DNA of 64,000 nucleotides from Modicisalibacter coralii (GTDB taxonomy: Bacteria; Pseudomonadota; Gammaproteobacteria; Pseudomonadales; Halomonadaceae). The stretch covers positions 231,507 to 295,506 of the forward strand of contig NZ_QWBW01000007.1 of NCBI RefSeq assembly GCF_004117855.1, written 5' to 3'. A model generated the notes under the pieces. It was not told where the DNA came from. It made no database searches and worked only from the letters and a program-made list of their open reading frames with translations. This document shows positions 8,204 through 18,082 of the stretch, one piece after another (position 1 is the stretch's first letter; the number at the start of each line of letters is the position of its first letter). The position numbers were made by a program, and so were the translations under genes.

Positions 8204-8965
8204 TCAGATACGCAGCGCGCCGTCACACTCCAGAACCCGGCCGCTGAAGTAGCCGTTCTCGAAAATGTAACGAACACTGTCGGCAATGTCCTGCGGCTGG
8301 CCGAGATGCCCCAGCGGGATCCCTCGGGTGATCTTGTCGAGCACATCCGAGCGCATCGAGGCGGTCATCTCGGTCTCGATGAAGCCCGGCGCCACGGCAC
8401 CGACCCGGATCCCGTGGCGCGCCAGTTCCTTCGCCCAGGTCACGGTCAGCGCCGCCACGCCCGCCTTGGTGGCCGCATAGTTGCTCTGGCCCATGTTACC
8501 GGCCCGCGAGATGCTCGAGATGTTGACGATCACGCCCTCGTGACCGGCTTCGATCATCTGGCGCGCGGCTTCCCGCCCACACAGGAAGACGCCGGTGAGA
8601 TTGACATCGATGACCTGCTGCCACTGTTCGAGCGACATCGTCTTTTCCACTTCGCCGTTCTTGGCCTTGACCAGCAGACCGTCACGGGTCACGCCGGCGT
8701 TGTTCACCAGCCCCGAGACCGGTCCCAGTCGGTCGGCGATCGCAGCGAAGGTATCCACGACCGAGCGCTCGTCGGCGACATCGGTCACGAAGGTCTCGAC
8801 GCCGATGCCCCGTTCGGCCAATGCCCCCGCGGCTTCGACGAGGGCCTCGTCCTCGCGGTCGAGCAATGCCAGCCGTGCGCCCTGCGCGCCCAGCGTCTTC
8901 GCCATGGCCAGGCCCAGACCGCGAGCCCCGCCGGTAATCGCGATGATGGCACCATCCAGTTGCAT
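8204..8965 (-). CDS. SDR family oxidoreductase (FabG-like)
   Basis: A 253-residue short-chain dehydrogenase: NAD(P) motif TGGARGLG at about residues 11-18, NNAG, catalytic Ser in NISSISRAGNMGQ and Y-x3-K in SNYAATKAG. The sequence most resembles 3-oxoacyl-ACP/acetoacetyl-CoA reductases, but without a fatty-acid or PHB neighbour the substrate is open. ATG 8965 is preceded by GGAGGAA. Monocistronic, divergent from fxsA. Confidence 0.85.
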   Translation of the reverse strand: MQLDGAIIAITGGARGLGLAMAKTLGAQGARLALLDREDEALVEAAGALAERGIGVETFVTDVADERSVVDTFAAIADRLGPVSGLVNNAGVTRDGLLVKAKNGEVEKTMSLEQWQQVIDVNLTGVFLCGREAARQMIEAGHEGVIVNISSISRAGNMGQSNYAATKAGVAALTVTWAKELARHGIRVGAVAPGFIETEMTASMRSDVLDKITRGIPLGHLGQPQDIADSVRYIFENGYFSGRVLECDGALRI

Positions 8966-9134
8966 GTTCGTTCCTCCGCACCAGTCGGTTTTGTGCACTG
9001 CAATATAATCCCAAGATAGCATGGCTCCCCGACCGAAGCCATTGGCGCATGGTGGTGTCGCGCCGCGTCCCGGAACACTTGCATTCCGCGTGTTTGCCTC
9101 CATCTTGTCGAGAGTCCCACGCCTCGGAGCAACT

Positions 9135-9644
9135 ATGCCGATTCTGCTGTTCTTCACCCTGTTCGCCCTGCTCGACTTCGTCATCCTCTTCACGGTCGGC
9201 GCTCACATCGGACTGCTGATGACGCTCCTGCTGGTACTGGGTACCGGCTTTCTGGGCCTGCACCTCATCAAGCGTGAAGGCGTTGCAACCCTCCAGCGCG
9301 CCCAGCAGCGCCTGGCCGAGGGGGAAATTCCGTCCGACGAACTGATGACCGGCGCCGCCCTGATCTTCGGTGGCGCCCTGCTGATGGCGCCGGGGTTTCT
9401 CTCCGACACCCTGGGCTTCCTGTGTCTGTTGCCCAACACCCGCCGCTGGCTGGGCCGGTTGCTGACGCGGCTACCCGCCCAGGTGCGCGGCTTCAACCTG
9501 CACACCTATCGTCGCGGCAGCGACGGCTGGCACGAAACCTATCGCCCGTCCGGCGCTCGCGAGAGCGATTCGCGCCAGCAGCAGGCCTCGGAAGGCGACG
9601 CCCTGGAAGGCGACTTCATCGCCAAGGACGAGCCTCGTCAGTGA
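9135..9644 (+). CDS. fxsA: FxsA family membrane protein
   Basis: A 169-residue protein whose first 110 residues carry three to four hydrophobic segments, including the family-typical IKREG and the ALLMAPGFLSDTLGFLCLLP stretch. FxsA in E. coli is a cytoplasmic-membrane protein that affects F-exclusion of phage T7 and commonly lies just upstream of groES, as here. The C-terminal 55 residues are hydrophilic. ATG 9135 begins the hydrophobic domain cleanly. Confidence 0.87.
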   Translation: MPILLFFTLFALLDFVILFTVGAHIGLLMTLLLVLGTGFLGLHLIKREGVATLQRAQQRLAEGEIPSDELMTGAALIFGGALLMAPGFLSDTLGFLCLLPNTRRWLGRLLTRLPAQVRGFNLHTYRRGSDGWHETYRPSGARESDSRQQQASEGDALEGDFIAKDEPRQ

Positions 9645-9663
9645 ATTTTTTTCATTGCAACCC

Positions 9664-9689
9664 CTTGAAAGGGGTTGAGCCGACCCCAT
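9664..9689 (+). promoter_or_regulatory. Sigma-32 heat-shock promoter of groESL
   Basis: CTTGAAA (9664-9670) and CCCCAT (9684-9689) are separated by 13 bases, matching the RpoH consensus CTTGAAA-N11-16-CCCCAT. The element lies about 140 bases before groES and closely mirrors the E. coli groE promoter. Confidence 0.85.
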
Positions 9690-9825
9690 CAAGGGAGCAG
9701 CAATCAGCTTCGGTCTGCATCCCGATGCAGACCATTGACACCGGGGGGTCGAGGCCCTCCGCCCGTGAGCCTTGCTCGACAGGGAAATGCATTCTAGTCA
9801 TGCAACCATCAGGAGAACGTGAGCA

Positions 9826-10119
9826 ATGAACATCCGTCCCTTGCACGATCGCGTCGTCGTCCGTCGCGTCGAAGAAGAACAGAAAACCGCTGGCGGCATC
9901 GTGCTCCCGGGCAATGCCCAGGAAAAGCCGACTCGTGGCGAGGTCGTCGCCGTCGGTAACGGCCGGATTCTGGACAGCGGCGAAGTTCGCCCCCTGGACG
10001 TGAAAGTGGGCGACACCGTGATCTTCAAGGAAGGCTTTGGCGTCGAAAAGCAGAAGATCGATGGCGAAGAAGTTCTGATCATGAGCGAATCGGACATTCT
10101 GGCCGTCGTCGAAGGCTAA
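9826..10119 (+). CDS. groES: Co-chaperonin GroES
   Basis: A 97-residue Hsp10 that caps the GroEL ring. [14 protein letters not shown] is the classic start, the mobile loop region contains [16 protein letters not shown], and the protein ends near [16 protein letters not shown] lies upstream of the ATG. First gene of groESL, under a sigma-32 promoter. Confidence 0.98.
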   Translation: MNIRPLHDRVVVRRVEEEQKTAGGIVLPGNAQEKPTRGEVVAVGNGRILDSGEVRPLDVKVGDTVIFKEGFGVEKQKIDGEEVLIMSESDILAVVEG

Positions 10120-10159
10120 CCAGGACTTCGTGTCGAGTCCGACCTTTTACTACTTCTAA

Positions 10160-11836
<1,677 letters not shown>

Positions 11837-11860
11837 GCCAGCCCCGGCCGACCGCCGATA

Positions 11861-11914
11861 CGTCGCCTCCATCGAGGCGACGCAGAAGCCCCACCGCACG
11901 CGGTGGGGCTTTTT
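11861..11914 (+). terminator. Rho-independent terminator after groEL
   Basis: The main hairpin has arms AGCCCCACCG (11887-11896) and CGGTGGGGCT (11901-11910) with a CACG loop and a following run of T. A smaller hairpin, CGTCGCCTC/GAGGCGACG, lies just before it at 11861-11882. Confidence 0.88.
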
Positions 11915-11971
11915 CATGAGCGCCGTTCCGGCAGCCGGCGACAAAGCCCGGCCACAGCAGACCGGGCAGGC

Positions 11972-12262
11972 TCAACCCAGCGGGGCGTCCTCCTCGAGGC
12001 GTTCGACCACCCAGTCGTGAACATCGCGCTGCTGGCGCAATGCAGACGGCAGCGCCTCCTTGATCAGGGACTCGCCCTTGTGGAGCTTGGTCTTCTCGGA
12101 CGCCCCCAGCGTCTCGAGCGCCTTGTTGAGCACATACAACACCTCATTGCCCTCCTCGGGCACGAACTCGCTGCCATCGGGCTCGCCCTCGAAGCGCGAA
12201 TCCTTGGGGCCGGTACGCCAGGAATAGTGCGTCAGGCTCATGTCGGACTTGTCGAAAAGCAT
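11972..12262 (-). CDS. Small conserved-looking hypothetical protein
   Basis: About 96 residues, acidic and soluble, with no signal peptide or membrane segment; contains HYSWRTGPKDSRFEG and ends in a helical, charged region. I do not recognise a characterised family. ATG 12262 (MLFDKSDMSL) is chosen because GGGAG lies about seven bases upstream; the ATG at 12295 lacks such a site. Stands alone on this strand downstream of groEL. Confidence 0.65.
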   Translation of the reverse strand: MLFDKSDMSLTHYSWRTGPKDSRFEGEPDGSEFVPEEGNEVLYVLNKALETLGASEKTKLHKGESLIKEALPSALRQQRDVHDWVVERLEEDAPLG

Positions 12263-12503
12263 CACAATCTCCCTTTGTTGCCATTGAGCGGGCATTTTCC
12301 CAATGCCCTCCCCAGCCTAGGCGTTATCCCCCTTTTTCGTCACCCGGCTCGTCGGGATTTTTCTCCCCGCACCGCTGGCGCAGGCCCCGACGCCCCGTCG
12401 TCAACGCGTACCAGCCAACACCCCGTGAGCGAGATCGCGGGTTGCCTTATGATGGGCAGGTGGAAAGACGACCCTGGCGCTAGCCGATGAGGATAATGAC
12501 CGA

Positions 12504-13064
12504 ATGTCGAGTGACACGCCCCGAGAACAGCGGATAACGACCTGGCTCGAACGGGACGACGTTCGCATGAAGGCGTTGCGCCTGGCCCGGTCACTGAATC
12601 TCGACGACTGGTGCATCGGCGCCGGCTTCGTCAGGAATCTGGTCTGGGACACCTTGCACGGCAACGCCGAGTCGACGCCGTTGAACGACATCGACCTGAT
12701 CTACCATGACGCGAGCCATGCGACGCCCGCCCGTGACGCGGCCCTCGAAGCGCGACTGGCCAGTGTGTCGCGGCTACCATGGTCGATCAAGAATCAGGCA
12801 CGCATGCACCATCGCAATGACGACGCGCCCTACACCGACACCGCGCATGCCATGCAGCATTGGGTGGAAGTGGAGACGGCAGTCGGGGCGCGGCTGTCGC
12901 CACGTGACGATATCGAACTGATCGCGCCATTCGGCCTCGCGGCCCTGTTCGCCGGAACCATCACGCTGAATCCGTACCGCCCCAGGCCATCGGCTTTCCA
13001 GCAACGTGTTGCGGATAAACGCTGGCGGGAAACCTGGCCGACACTCAAGGTAAACTGTTCTTGA
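12504..13064 (+). CDS. Nucleotidyltransferase family protein
   Basis: A 186-residue protein with the pol-beta nucleotidyltransferase core: a GAGFVRN motif near residue 39 and the metal-binding NDIDLIYHD near residue 61. This matches the nucleotidyltransferase family formerly named DUF925. The transferred nucleotide and the acceptor are unknown. The AT-rich gaps on both sides suggest a single-gene unit. Confidence 0.78.
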   Translation: MSSDTPREQRITTWLERDDVRMKALRLARSLNLDDWCIGAGFVRNLVWDTLHGNAESTPLNDIDLIYHDASHATPARDAALEARLASVSRLPWSIKNQARMHHRNDDAPYTDTAHAMQHWVEVETAVGARLSPRDDIELIAPFGLAALFAGTITLNPYRPRPSAFQQRVADKRWRETWPTLKVNCS

Positions 13065-13157
13065 GGGACCACTAATCGCTGTCTGAAAAGTCGGCGAGCG
13101 CAGATATTTTTCAGACAACGCGTAACCGCCAGCCCTTCTCGACGAACCCGGTGAACC

Positions 13158-13583
13158 ATGACCCAACATAGCGGACGCTGCCTCTGCGGCGCGGTGACCT
13201 ACACGATCAACGCCGAACTGACGATGGCCCGGGTGTGCTGGTGCCGCGCCTGCCAGCACATCGCCTCGAACGGTACCGTCAACGCCCTGGCGCCCACGGA
13301 CGCCGTCTCGGTGAGCGGCGAACTCAGCACCTTCACCGCCACGGCCGACAGCGGCAACGAGATCCAGCGGCGGTTTTGCCCGCAATGCGGCTGCCACCTC
13401 TTCGCCAATTCATCCGGTCGACCGCAATTCACCGTCGTGCGCCTGGGCACATTGGACGACCCGTCCTCGGTCCCGCCGACGATGAACATCTGGGCACAGA
13501 ACGCACCGTCTTGGGCCTGCCTGGACCCGGCCCTGACACGTATCGAGGGTCAGCCCGCGCCTCCCCGCCCGGCCGGACAATGA
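13158..13583 (+). CDS. GFA/CENP-V family zinc protein
   Basis: A 141-residue protein with the zinc-binding cysteine pattern of the glutathione-dependent formaldehyde-activating (GFA) fold: CLCGAVTY, CWCRAC and CPQCGCHLF. The mid region TFTATADSGNEIQRRFC is typical. Members called Gfa were proposed to act on S-hydroxymethylglutathione, but most paralogues have no proven activity, so only the family is claimed. Confidence 0.85.
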   Translation: MTQHSGRCLCGAVTYTINAELTMARVCWCRACQHIASNGTVNALAPTDAVSVSGELSTFTATADSGNEIQRRFCPQCGCHLFANSSGRPQFTVVRLGTLDDPSSVPPTMNIWAQNAPSWACLDPALTRIEGQPAPPRPAGQ

Positions 13584-13668
13584 CACCACCCCGAGTCATC
13601 ACCGCTCTCGGCATGGCATCGCCTGAGCCGGGATGCGGGGCCCGGTGTGAGCGAGGCAAGCTCGCCGC

Positions 13669-14115
13669 TCAACGAGTAACGCTGACCACGTGGCCGTAAC
13701 AGATCTTCACCCGGTGATCGGGGCGCCACCAGGTCAGCTCGTCGCACCCTTCGCCATCCGCCGTGACTCGATCCGGCGGGCCGTAGATCAGACAGGCATC
13801 GCTGGCCATCATGCCCGGAATGACCCGTTCGGCGATGATGAGATGCTCCAGGCGTCTGCCGAACGCCAGACGGTCGAGCAGATGACTCGCCTCACTGTTC
13901 TGGGGGCCGCACAGCGACCGCCGCGTCACGGAAGCACCCCGCTGGCAGGCACAGGATGGCGTCGCACTGTCGGGATGCGCGATCTGATGATAGAGGTCGA
14001 GTTTCGCCGGGCTGGCCATGGCGCCACTGGCGGCGATGCCCAGGCCGACCAGCATGCCGAGCATCAATGATTTGACAGGCGGGATTGCGTCGCTTCGAAA
14101 GGCTTCCTTGCCCAT
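13669..14115 (-). CDS. Hypothetical secreted cysteine-containing protein
   Basis: A 148-residue protein with a hydrophobic stretch SLMLGMLVGLGIAASGAMA near residues 16-34 that reads as a signal peptide, followed by a mature part with several cysteines (CACQRG, SLCGPQ, DACLIYG, GCDELTWW, KICYGH) that could form disulphides. No family is recognised. The start is uncertain since no good ribosome site precedes either ATG. Base composition is slightly lower in GC than its neighbours. Confidence 0.5.
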   Translation of the reverse strand: MGKEAFRSDAIPPVKSLMLGMLVGLGIAASGAMASPAKLDLYHQIAHPDSATPSCACQRGASVTRRSLCGPQNSEASHLLDRLAFGRRLEHLIIAERVIPGMMASDACLIYGPPDRVTADGEGCDELTWWRPDHRVKICYGHVVSVTR

Positions 14116-14325
14116 AGGTCACGTCTACACGCTTGATCGAGTCAGTCGGAAAACGGCCCCGATGCCAGCGGAGCGGAACAACGAGCGTACGGCGTCGGAG
14201 TCGCAAGGGCAAGCGGCCACGCGAGGCGACCGCCCGGCACCGCAAGCGCCGGCACACCGTCATTGTAGTCCATGGCAGGCGGCCCATCTCGAACGTTCAC
14301 ACGGGAACGGCACCCGTTCAGGCGT

Positions 14326-14457
14326 CTAGCGCGGTTCGACGCGCAGGCCCTCCCCGACCATCACCGACTGATTGTCCGCCCTTGCCGGTAAGGCACATGC
14401 CAAGGCGGCAGTCGCCAACACCCCCGCCAGAACTCCAGCAATCAGCCAACGCTGCAT
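14326..14457 (-). CDS. Small secreted peptide (43 residues)
   Basis: A short open frame beginning MQRWLIAGVLAGVLATAALA with a probable signal peptide ending near LPARA, leaving about 18 mature residues (DNQSVMVGEGLRVEPR). AGGGGAA is placed about seven bases before the ATG, which is good support for translation. No homologue is recognised. It lies alone between a secreted unknown gene and a small RNA gene, all on the same strand. Confidence 0.5.
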   Translation of the reverse strand: MQRWLIAGVLAGVLATAALACALPARADNQSVMVGEGLRVEPR

Positions 14458-14641
14458 AGTGTTTCCCCTACGTTGCCATTCACAGTTTTATACGTCGATT
14501 ATCGTGAAGGTATTACTATAAACAGAGGAAACGGGTGCATTCTGTCAGCCAAGGCTTACATTCGCGTGCGAAAGTGGCGAAACAACGCAGACCTTGCCAT
14601 GGCGACGGCCCTCGTCCGGCCGAGGTACGCGCAGGCACTCC

Positions 14642-14669
14642 AAAAAAGCCCGGCCTCAAGGGCCGGGCT
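14642..14669 (-). terminator. Terminator of the CsrB/RsmZ-like RNA
   Basis: On the minus strand AGCCCGGCC and GGCCGGGCT form a nine-base-pair stem around a short loop, followed by a run of six T (14642-14647). Confidence 0.9.
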
Positions 14670-14778
14670 GCGTAGCGCTATGCTCCTTGCTGCTCACCCG
14701 TGAGCAATCCGGCTCACGCCTCCTTGGTGCATCGGGCATTCCCTGCCCGGGGTCCTTCACGGGTCTTCCCTGACCACT
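14642..14778 (-). ncRNA. CsrB/RsmZ-like CsrA-sequestering small RNA
   Basis: The minus-strand transcript of about 137 bases has repeated GGA motifs, most in hairpin loops: GGTCAGGGAAGACC, GGGCAGGGAATGCCC and GAGCCGGATTGCTC are perfect small hairpins displaying GGA, and AAGGA occurs three more times in GTGAAGGACC, CCAAGGAGG and CAAGGAGC. It ends with a strong terminator hairpin and six T. RNAs of this kind (RsmY, RsmZ, CsrB) titrate CsrA/RsmA. A sigma-70 -10 and a GacA-like site lie upstream. The 5' end is estimated from the -10. Confidence 0.78.
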
Positions 14779-14784
14779 GAGAAC

Positions 14785-14872
14785 AGTATAGCGAGGCATT
14801 TCGCCAGGTAATTAACTCAAGTTAGAAACCCGGGTAAGCGATCGCCCAAGACGAGGTAAGAGATAACCTACA
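14785..14872 (-). promoter_or_regulatory. Promoter and GacA-type upstream activating site of the small RNA
   Basis: Read on the minus strand, TATACT (14785-14790) is a good -10 box for a start near 14778. About 80-95 bases upstream is TGTAGG-TTATCT-CTTACC (14855-14872), which matches the GacA/UvrY box TGTAAG-N6-CTTACA at ten of twelve defined positions. This arrangement is the hallmark of rsmY/rsmZ promoters. Confidence 0.68.
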
Positions 14873-14928
14873 AAACACCGGCGAGATCGTTGGCCACGGC
14901 GTCACTGCACCGCGCGCCGCGGTGCTGC

Positions 14929-15972
14929 TCAGTGGATAGCCGGCTCGTTCACTTCCGGCACCAGTCCGAGCGCATCGTCGTAGACCGCGATCCCGGCACC
15001 GTCGCGGTGGGCGTTTTCGGAGAGATGACGGCGGAAGCGACGCCCGCCCGGGCACCCCTGGAAGAGTCCCAGCAAATGCCGGGTAACGTGGTTGAGCCTG
15101 GCACCCTCCTCCAGCCGCCGAATGATATAGGGGCGCAGGGCCTGCGCCGCTGCATGGCGCGACGTCGCCGGGCCGGGGACCCCGTACAGGGCCGCATCCA
15201 CACCGGCCAGCAGCCAGGGATTCTGGTAGGCTTCGCGACCGATCATCACGCTGTCGACGTGGGCGAGATGCGCACCGCAATCATCGAGGGTCTTGATGCC
15301 GCCGTTGATGCCGATGTGCAGCTGCGGATTATCGCGTTTCAGCCGATGGACCCGCGGATAGTCGAGCGGCGGCACGTCGCGATTTTCCTTGGGCGATAGC
15401 CCCTGCAGCCAGGCCTTGCGCGCGTGGACGATGAAGGTCTCGCAGCCGGCGTCGGCCACCTCGGCGACGAAACGCGCCAGATCAGCGTCGGCATCCTGAT
15501 CGTCGATGCCGATACGGCACTTCACCGTCACCGGAATCGATACCGCCTCGCGCATGGCGCGTACCGCCGCCGCCACCGTCTGCGGATGGGCCATCAGACA
15601 GGCGCCGATCAGGTTGTTCTGTACCCGGTCGCTGGGACAGCCGACATTGAGGTTGACCTCATCGTAGCCCCAGGCCTCGGCGATCGCCGCGCAGGCCGCC
15701 AACTCCCCCGCATCGCTACCGCCCAGTTGCAGGGCCAGCGGATGTTCGGTGTCGTCGTAGCCCAGGAAGCGCTCCCGCGGCGAGCCGTGAAGAATCGCCC
15801 CGGTGGTGACCATCTCGGTATACAGCAGCGCATGCCGGGTCAAGGTCCGCGCGAAGGCCCGGTAGTCCCGGGTCGTCCAGTCCATCATCGGCGCGACGGA
15901 AAACGTCCTGTCCAGCGCAGGCCGTAGGGGGTGAGTCGTGGTACGGGAAATCGCGTCTTGGAGCTTTGCCAT
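14929..15972 (-). CDS. dusA: tRNA-dihydrouridine(20/20a) synthase DusA
   Basis: A 347-residue FMN enzyme that reduces U20/U20a of tRNA to dihydrouridine. The Dus start VAPMMDWTTRDYR, catalytic cysteine in NVGCPSDRVQ and the DusA-type GACLMAHP are present, as is the LHIGINGGI barrel segment. ATG 15972 (MAKLQDAIS) is chosen; further upstream codons give an unlikely arginine-rich leader. Monocistronic; its 3' region faces the small RNA promoter. Confidence 0.93.
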   Translation of the reverse strand: MAKLQDAISRTTTHPLRPALDRTFSVAPMMDWTTRDYRAFARTLTRHALLYTEMVTTGAILHGSPRERFLGYDDTEHPLALQLGGSDAGELAACAAIAEAWGYDEVNLNVGCPSDRVQNNLIGACLMAHPQTVAAAVRAMREAVSIPVTVKCRIGIDDQDADADLARFVAEVADAGCETFIVHARKAWLQGLSPKENRDVPPLDYPRVHRLKRDNPQLHIGINGGIKTLDDCGAHLAHVDSVMIGREAYQNPWLLAGVDAALYGVPGPATSRHAAAQALRPYIIRRLEEGARLNHVTRHLLGLFQGCPGGRRFRRHLSENAHRDGAGIAVYDDALGLVPEVNEPAIH

Positions 15973-16139
15973 GGCGTATCGATCACGGAGAATTCGAGGC
16001 ATCACCGCCCCCGGCGGCGCAGTGCGCCAGCAGAAGACGGCAGAAAGGAAGGGGCGGATTCTCGCACAGCACGGCGCGATTCGCATCCCGACGCGCCACC
16101 GCCCTCCAGCCCTCGGGTCGATGGTTCGACACGGCCCCT

Positions 16140-17168
16140 TCAGAGGACGTCCGGCAGCCCTTCATAGTCGGACTGGAACGACTCGACGGCATTCTCCGCT
16201 TCTTCGATGGCCTCGAAGCGCGCGACGTGAAACAACGCCTCGCCCTCGTTGGCCAGGGGCAGATTGCTCTGGCCGATGACGATACCGTCGGCGTTGGATA
16301 CCACCTCGCCTTCGGTGTTGCCGAACGGATCCGCGACGATGCCCAGCACCTGGCCCTTGGCCACCCGCGTGCCCAGGCGCACGCGCGGACGCAGGATGCC
16401 GTCGATCGGCGCCCGTGCCCAGCTCGACCCGTTGGCGATCTCCGCCGGGGGCGGTTCGCGACGCCGCCGGCTCGCCGCCAGCATGCCCAGGTGGCGCATC
16501 ACCCGCAGCACACCGCGCACCCCCGGGGCGATCGCCCACTCGTCGAAACGCAGCGCCTCGCCGGCCTCGTAGGTGAGTACCGGCACCCCGCGCCCCTGGG
16601 CGTAGGCGCGCAGACTGCCCTCGCGCAGCTCGGCGTTGAGGATCACCGGCGCGCCGAACGCCTCCGCCATCGCCGCGGTTTCGTCGCCCACGTCGAGCTG
16701 CGAGCGCACCTGCGGCAGGTTGGTACGGTGGATGGCGCCGGTGTGCAGATCGATGATGTGCGACGCCAGGTCGACGATCTGCTCGCGAAACAGCGCGGCC
16801 ACCCGCGAGCCCAGCGAACCCGATTCACTCCCCGGGAAACAGCGGTTGAGGTCGCGCCGGTCCGGCAGGTAGCGGGTGTGCTGGACGAAGCCGAAGACGT
16901 TGACGATGGGCACCGCGATCAGCGTGCCGCGCAGGCGACGAATCGACGAGGAGCGCAACAGGCGGCGAACGATCTCGACGCTGTTGATCTCGTCGCCGTG
17001 AATCGCCCCGCAGACCAGCAGTACCGGGCCGGGCTGCCGGCCATGGACCACCTCGACGGGAATGTCCAGCGGCGCATGCGTGTAGAGCTTGGCCACCGGC
17101 ACGTCGATCTGCTCGCGCGACCCCGGCGCCACGCGCACCCCGGCCAGTTCGAAGGGGGCTCTTGCCAT
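16140..17168 (-). CDS. AstE/aspartoacylase-like zinc deacylase
   Basis: A 342-residue M14-type metallo-amidohydrolase. Zinc ligands are seen in GAIHGDEINS (His, Glu) and DLHTG (His); a C-terminal beta domain with APIDGILRPRVRLGTRV resembles a biotinyl-lipoyl-like hammerhead found in succinylglutamate desuccinylase family proteins. It would remove an acyl group from an amino acid or peptide, substrate unknown. Members often sit beside rimK; no rimK is seen here. The ATG at 17168 is followed by MARAPFELAGVRV. Confidence 0.82.
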   Translation of the reverse strand: MARAPFELAGVRVAPGSREQIDVPVAKLYTHAPLDIPVEVVHGRQPGPVLLVCGAIHGDEINSVEIVRRLLRSSSIRRLRGTLIAVPIVNVFGFVQHTRYLPDRRDLNRCFPGSESGSLGSRVAALFREQIVDLASHIIDLHTGAIHRTNLPQVRSQLDVGDETAAMAEAFGAPVILNAELREGSLRAYAQGRGVPVLTYEAGEALRFDEWAIAPGVRGVLRVMRHLGMLAASRRRREPPPAEIANGSSWARAPIDGILRPRVRLGTRVAKGQVLGIVADPFGNTEGEVVSNADGIVIGQSNLPLANEGEALFHVARFEAIEEAENAVESFQSDYEGLPDVL

Positions 17169-17319
17169 GTCCTTGCGTTCCTTTGATGAAGCGTGGGTTC
17201 CTTATACGCGGCGAGTGGCGCATTGACGACCCCCATGCTTTCTTCCCGGTCCTCTCGCACGCCGGACTGATACACTCCACCCCCTCGTCGTCTTACCCGT
17301 GCGAACCCAAGGAGCCCGC

Positions 17320-18072
17320 ATGACCCTGCCGGACTTTTCGCTGCTCGCCTGGTCCCTGATCGTGATCTCGACCTTCTTCACCGGGGTCTCCAAGGGGGGA
17401 TTCGCCGGCGGGTTCGGCACCCTGTCGGTGCCGCTGATGGCACTGGCCATCGGTCCGATCGAGGCAGCGGGCCTGCTGTTGCCGCTGCTGATCGTGATGG
17501 ATGCCTTCAGCGTCAAGGCCTGGTGGGGCCGGCAGGACAATCGCGAAGTGAAACGGCTGCTGCCGGGCATGGCCGTCGGCGTGGTGATCGGCACGCTGAC
17601 CATCGGGCTGCTCGACGAGGACCTGATCCGGCTGCTGCTGGGGGTCATCTCGCTGCTGTTCGCCGCCTACATGCTGGCGCGCCCCGCCGCCTCACGCGCG
17701 ATCTCCGCCCTCTGGTCGATCCCGGCCGGCATCGGCTGCGGCTTCACCAGCTTTCTCGCCCATGCCGGCGGACCGCCGGTGAACCTCTACCTGATCCCGC
17801 GACGCCTCTCCAAGGAAGCCTTCATCGCCACCAGCGTGCTGGCCTTCGCCGCGGTCAACCTGATGAAGCTCGGCCCCTATCTGTGGCTCGGCGAGATCGA
17901 CCTCACCAGCGCCAGCGCCTCGCTCTTGCTGGTGCCGGTGGCCTGGGCCGGGGTACGCAGTGGCCTGTGGCTGCAGCACCGGGTCAACGAACGGCTGTTC
18001 TATCGCCTGATCATCCTGGCCATGGCGATCGTCGGGGGGCAGTTGATCCTCAAGGCGCTGGGCGTGGTCTGA
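17320..18072 (+). CDS. TauE/SafE family sulfite/organic-anion exporter
   Basis: A 250-residue membrane protein with about eight hydrophobic segments and the duplicated TSUP pattern: GVSKGGFAGGFGTLSVPLM in the first half and GFTSFLAHAGGPPVNLYL in the second. TSUP proteins move sulfite, sulfoacetate or related anions; no sulfur gene is near, so the substrate is open. ATG 17320 has AAGGAG five bases upstream. Ends ten bases before the convergent CDP-alcohol phosphatidyltransferase gene. Confidence 0.87.
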   Translation: MTLPDFSLLAWSLIVISTFFTGVSKGGFAGGFGTLSVPLMALAIGPIEAAGLLLPLLIVMDAFSVKAWWGRQDNREVKRLLPGMAVGVVIGTLTIGLLDEDLIRLLLGVISLLFAAYMLARPAASRAISALWSIPAGIGCGFTSFLAHAGGPPVNLYLIPRRLSKEAFIATSVLAFAAVNLMKLGPYLWLGEIDLTSASASLLLVPVAWAGVRSGLWLQHRVNERLFYRLIILAMAIVGGQLILKALGVV

Positions 18073-18082
18073 ACGTCCCGTC

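Noticed and set aside
14473..14703. A 76-codon plus-strand frame over the sRNA locus
   Set aside because: It runs antisense through the sRNA terminator, has no ribosome site and no recognisable protein features; the RNA gene explains the region better.
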